The notes under the pieces: generated by a model
The model's input: the letters and a program-made list of their open reading frames with translations, nothing else
Databases searched by the model: none
What the model was told of the DNA's origin: nothing
Source: Saprospiraceae bacterium UBA7328
GTDB taxonomy: Bacteria > Bacteroidota > Bacteroidia > Chitinophagales > Saprospiraceae
DNA: 7,928 nucleotides
Direction of reading: 5' to 3'
Assembly (NCBI GenBank): GCA_002471345.1
Contig: DKPS01000213.1
Coordinates: 16,896-24,823 of the forward strand
Shown: in pieces, positions 6,332 through 7,928 of the stretch
How positions within the stretch are numbered: position 1 is the stretch's first letter
Layout: each line of letters starts with the position of its first letter
Made by a program: the position numbers and the translations under genes

Positions 6332-7642
6332 ATGAAAAAAACAGTTTTAGGAATATTAATCCTATTTGTAGCAACAAATTTTTCTATTGCACAGTCAGGA
6401 GCTGACAATCTCAAAAGTGCATCAAAAATGTTAGCAAAATTCAACAAAGATCCATTTGCAAATGGGGCAATGTTAGATGAAGCTCAATCACTACTTATAT
6501 CAGCATTTGAAGACGATGCTGTAAAGGCTAATGCTCTATCGTGGATGACAAGAGGGGAAATATATAAAAGCCTTGCAGAATCACAAACGAATACAAAACT
6601 ACTTAAACCTGAGTATGTACCTGCTGAAAAAATGGCTTCTCTTTATGCCACTGAAGCGTATTTAAAAGCTAATGAATTATCAAAATCAGCAGACGCCAAA
6701 ACTCAGAAAAAAGTGAACAAGTCTCTTGGGAATAGTTTGAAAACGTTGGAAGGACAGCTGAATAATTATGGTGTGGGATATTATCAAGAAGAAAATTATG
6801 CAGATGCATTGAAACATTTTGAGATTGAATTAGTAGTTTTTGATCTATTAAAATCCATGGGAGAAGAAAGTAGATTAGATGACGAGACTCTCTATGATGA
6901 GAAAATATATTTTTCTGGTGTTACAGCTAAACTAGGGAATGATTGTGTTACTGCCATTCCATACTTAGCTAAACTAATTGAAGCAGAATCTGATGAGGCT
7001 GTGATTTATCAGTTCTTATATGAATGTTATGCAGAAACAGGTGATGAGGAAAAATCAACAATGATTCTTCAGGATGGGAGATCAAAGTTTCCTGATGATG
7101 CTAGTTTACTATTCTCAGAAATTAACTATTTCTTGAAAAGAGGTGAATTAGAAAAGATGATAAATAATTTAAAATCAGCATTGGACAAAGAGCCAAATAA
7201 TGTATCAGTAATAACAACTTTAGGTCAAGTCTACGATCAGTTATCTGTATCAGCTGCTGCTGATGGAAATGAAGCAAAATCTGAAGAATTTTATAATAGT
7301 GCTTCTGAATATTATGGAAATGCATTGAATAAGAATTCTGATAATTTTGATTTGAATTATAGTATGGGTGCACTTCATTATAACAGAGCTGCGACATTAA
7401 CAGATGATTTAAATTCTCTTGCTGATGATTTCACTTCTGCTGGTCAGAAAAAGTATGATGAAATTAAAGACCAAATGGCAGGTTATTTTGATCAAGCATT
7501 ACCTTATTTCCTAAAAGCAGACGACATTGATGGAAAAGATAGGAATACACTAATTGCACTCAAAGAAATTTTAGCAAGAAAAGATGATTTCGAAGGTAGT
7601 GAGAAATACAAATTGAGACTTGAAGCTCTCGAAGCGCAATAG
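6332..7642 (+). CDS. Exported TPR-repeat protein of unknown function
   Basis: 436 residues. The N-terminus MKKTVLGILILFVATNFSIA followed by Gln21 is a clear Sec signal peptide (KK, hydrophobic core, S-I-A cleavage site). There is no lipobox Cys, so the mature protein should be periplasmic or further out. The mature chain looks almost all helical and repeat-built. Helix-pair stretches with TPR spacing are seen around 64-85 (ALSWMTRGEIYKSLA), 147-180 (GVGYYQEENYADALKHFE), 222-256 (IYQFLYECYAETGDEEKS), 257-290 (YFLKRGELEKMINNLKSAL), 291-338 and 339-400 (LNYSMGALHYNRAATL, FDQALPYFLKA). No enzyme motif is visible. TPR proteins usually scaffold protein-protein contacts; the partner is not evident. 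The start is fixed by the signal peptide; the ATG is preceded by A/T-rich sequence without a Shine-Dalgarno. It is co-directional with gyrA across a 197-base spacer and ends at a strong terminator. It may be a single-gene unit or the tail of gyrA transcription. Base composition resembles its neighbours. Confidence 0.9.
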   Translation: MKKTVLGILILFVATNFSIAQSGADNLKSASKMLAKFNKDPFANGAMLDEAQSLLISAFEDDAVKANALSWMTRGEIYKSLAESQTNTKLLKPEYVPAEKMASLYATEAYLKANELSKSADAKTQKKVNKSLGNSLKTLEGQLNNYGVGYYQEENYADALKHFEIELVVFDLLKSMGEESRLDDETLYDEKIYFSGVTAKLGNDCVTAIPYLAKLIEAESDEAVIYQFLYECYAETGDEEKSTMILQDGRSKFPDDASLLFSEINYFLKRGELEKMINNLKSALDKEPNNVSVITTLGQVYDQLSVSAAADGNEAKSEEFYNSASEYYGNALNKNSDNFDLNYSMGALHYNRAATLTDDLNSLADDFTSAGQKKYDEIKDQMAGYFDQALPYFLKADDIDGKDRNTLIALKEILARKDDFEGSEKYKLRLEALEAQ

Positions 7643-7667
7643 TTCGCTGAAAAATTAAAATATAAAT

Positions 7668-7706
7668 GAGGCTGATTCTTTAAATAGAGTTGGCCTCTTT
7701 TTATTT
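7668..7706 (+). terminator. Intrinsic terminator after the TPR gene
   Basis: GAGGCTGATTCT (7668-7679) pairs with AGAGTTGGCCTC (7686-7697) as a 12-base-pair RNA stem with three G-U wobbles and a six-base loop, followed directly by TTTTTATTT. The wobbles become A-C mismatches on the opposite strand, so the element is built for plus-strand transcripts, although the GAGGC/GCCTC base could still act weakly from the other side. It lies 26 bases after the TPR stop codon. Confidence 0.88.
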
Positions 7707-7724
7707 CAAAACTACTGTTTCTAA

Positions 7725-7926
7725 TTACTCTTTGAAAGTTGTAAATGGAAATAGAACATTTGTCAGTTTGTATATCATTGTGATAGTTTTTCCATGAAAA
7801 TCATCACTAAAAAGAGCGGGTATACTTATTGCATCTGAGAATACCTCTACTTTTCTTTTTGATTGCAATCTGTTCTCTTCCATTCTTTAACAAAAATGGA
7901 ATGTTATACCAGATATCAATCGTGAT
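7725..7926 (-). pseudogene. Possible 3' end of a frameshifted minus-strand gene, cut by the right edge
   Basis: Not recognised. One minus-strand frame is open from the window edge (7926) to a TAG at 7807-7809 and reads IDIWYNIPFLLKNGREQIAI before the frame turns less protein-like. A second frame, shifted by one base, runs from an ATG at 7883 to a TAA at 7725-7727 (52 codons) and reads KVEVFSDAISIPALF, then GKTITMIYKLTNVLF. The two join smoothly if one A is dropped from the A-rich run at about 7845-7855 (minus strand CAAAAAGAAAAG), giving a strand-rich C-terminus of about 66 residues. This could be a decayed gene, a read error in a homopolymer, or, less likely, a real 52-residue protein or chance. 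The terminator at 7668-7706 would lie just past its end. Nothing protein-like was seen on the plus strand of this stretch. Confidence 0.35.
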
Positions 7927-7928
7927 AG

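Noticed and set aside
7122..7397. 91-codon minus-strand frame inside the TPR gene
   Set aside because: Its composition (Gln, Tyr, Asn, Leu) is that of an antisense shadow, and the plus-strand TPR reading is clear.
7878..7901. 7-base inverted repeat TTCCATT/AATGGAA near the right edge
   Set aside because: Short arms, a ten-base loop and no T tract; probably chance. It overlaps the ATG of the doubtful 52-codon frame.
1..7928. Mobile element, CRISPR array, tRNA/rRNA or defence system
   Set aside because: No transposase or integrase sequence, regularly spaced repeats, cloverleaf-like sequence or defence-protein motif was seen; gene content is ordinary core genome.

Overview
This window is housekeeping DNA from a member of the Bacteroidota, most likely a Cytophagales-type marine or soil bacterium. 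The evidence is AT-rich DNA, A/T-rich leaders without Shine-Dalgarno sequences, promoters of the Bacteroidota form TAnnTTTG, a PorT-family protein of the type IX secretion system (T9SS), and a GyrA C-terminal half of the Bacteroidota type. The genus call is inference. No tRNA, rRNA, CRISPR array, insertion sequence or phage gene was seen.

Layout: (1) 2-895 (+), the 3' part of pdhB (pyruvate dehydrogenase E1 beta), cut by the left edge and ending in a small hairpin that contains its stop codon. (2) 3525-928 (-), a three-gene run ubiE/menG -> porT -> ychF. ubiE and porT overlap by 52 bases. ychF follows 58 bases after porT and may also have its own promoter. (3) 3526-3662, a 137-base divergent control region with one TAnnTTTG promoter for ubiE and another for gyrA. 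(4) 3663-6134 (+), gyrA. (5) 6135-6331, a 197-base spacer with two inverted repeats and a weak promoter candidate. (6) 6332-7642 (+), a secreted TPR protein of unknown function, followed by a strong intrinsic terminator. (7) 7707-7928, a short stretch with no convincing intact gene. On the minus strand it carries what may be the 3' end of a frameshifted gene.

The genes serve core physiology: pyruvate oxidation, menaquinone methylation, outer-membrane T9SS function, a ribosome-associated ATPase, and DNA supercoiling. The likely start codons of ubiE and gyrA differ from the longest reading frames, because in both the upstream TTG lies inside the promoter -7 element. I found no convincing new biological system. 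The points most worth a second look are the ubiE-porT overlap, the gyrA-linked exported TPR protein with its structured leader, and the apparent frameshift at the right edge.
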